6,291 nt of DNA from NCBI GenBank assembly GCA_013911715.1, contig JACEST010000117.1, forward strand, positions 1-6,291, in the 5' to 3' direction. Source of the DNA: Sphingopyxis sp. (GTDB lineage: Bacteria; Pseudomonadota; Alphaproteobacteria; Sphingomonadales; Sphingomonadaceae). The first letter of the stretch is position 1, and every line of letters begins with the position of its first letter. The notes under the pieces were generated by a model. That model worked only from the letters and a program-made list of their open reading frames with translations, did no database searches and was not told the origin of the DNA. Shown in pieces: positions 6,249-6,291 of the stretch. The position numbers and the translations under genes are program-made.

Positions 6249-6291
6249 TCAGTTGACCGTGGCGGCAGGTGACACCCGTACCCTGGTGTTC
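6249..6291 (-). CDS. Possible 3' end of an upstream gene (partial, unidentified)
   Basis: Reading the minus strand from the right edge, one frame gives NTRVRVSPAATVN followed by TGA at 6249-6251. The peptide has the character of a terminal beta strand plus tail, and the 60-nt spacing to the next ATG would suit co-transcription with the large gene. The other two frames stay open across this stretch, so the choice rests on composition and spacing. Product unknown. Confidence 0.4.
   Translation of the reverse strand, partial: NTRVRVSPAATVN

Overview
The window is GC-rich DNA with long antisense open frames. It looks alphaproteobacterial, most likely Sphingomonadales. That placement rests on base composition, on the style of the large secreted protein, and on two short inverted-repeat families (cores CCTTCGACAAGCTCAGG and GCCCCTGC...GCAGGGGC) that I associate from memory with sphingomonad genomes; it has not been checked by a search.

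Layout, left to right. (1) Positions 1-989 (+) hold the 3' part of a gene for an E2 acyltransferase of a 2-oxo-acid dehydrogenase complex, most like the branched-chain type. The frame is open from the left edge, so the gene begins outside the window. A 94-bp inverted repeat (8-101) lies inside this reading frame, in the linker just before the peripheral subunit-binding domain, and appears to be translated. (2) Positions 990-1082 are a short gap between convergent genes. It is almost filled by a second inverted repeat (998-1075) whose two arms are each a hairpin. (3) Positions 1083-6188 (-) are one 1701-residue gene for an exported, outer-membrane-type protein: signal peptide, an array of Ig-like/CnaB-like/DUF11-like beta domains, a conserved barrel-proximal module, and a C-terminal region that reads as a large beta-barrel. 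(4) Positions 6189-6248 are a 60-nt leader upstream of that gene, with an imperfect hairpin and no clear Shine-Dalgarno sequence. (5) Positions 6249-6291 (-) may be the last 13 codons of another gene on the same strand.

The E2 gene and the giant surface protein are convergent and functionally unrelated, so the repeat between them is best read as a shared 3' boundary. The E2 acts in cytoplasmic oxo-acid catabolism with E1 and E3 partners encoded elsewhere. The large protein belongs to the cell envelope and, if the upstream tail is real, may be co-transcribed with the gene to its right. I saw no tRNA, rRNA, CRISPR array, transposase or phage attachment site.
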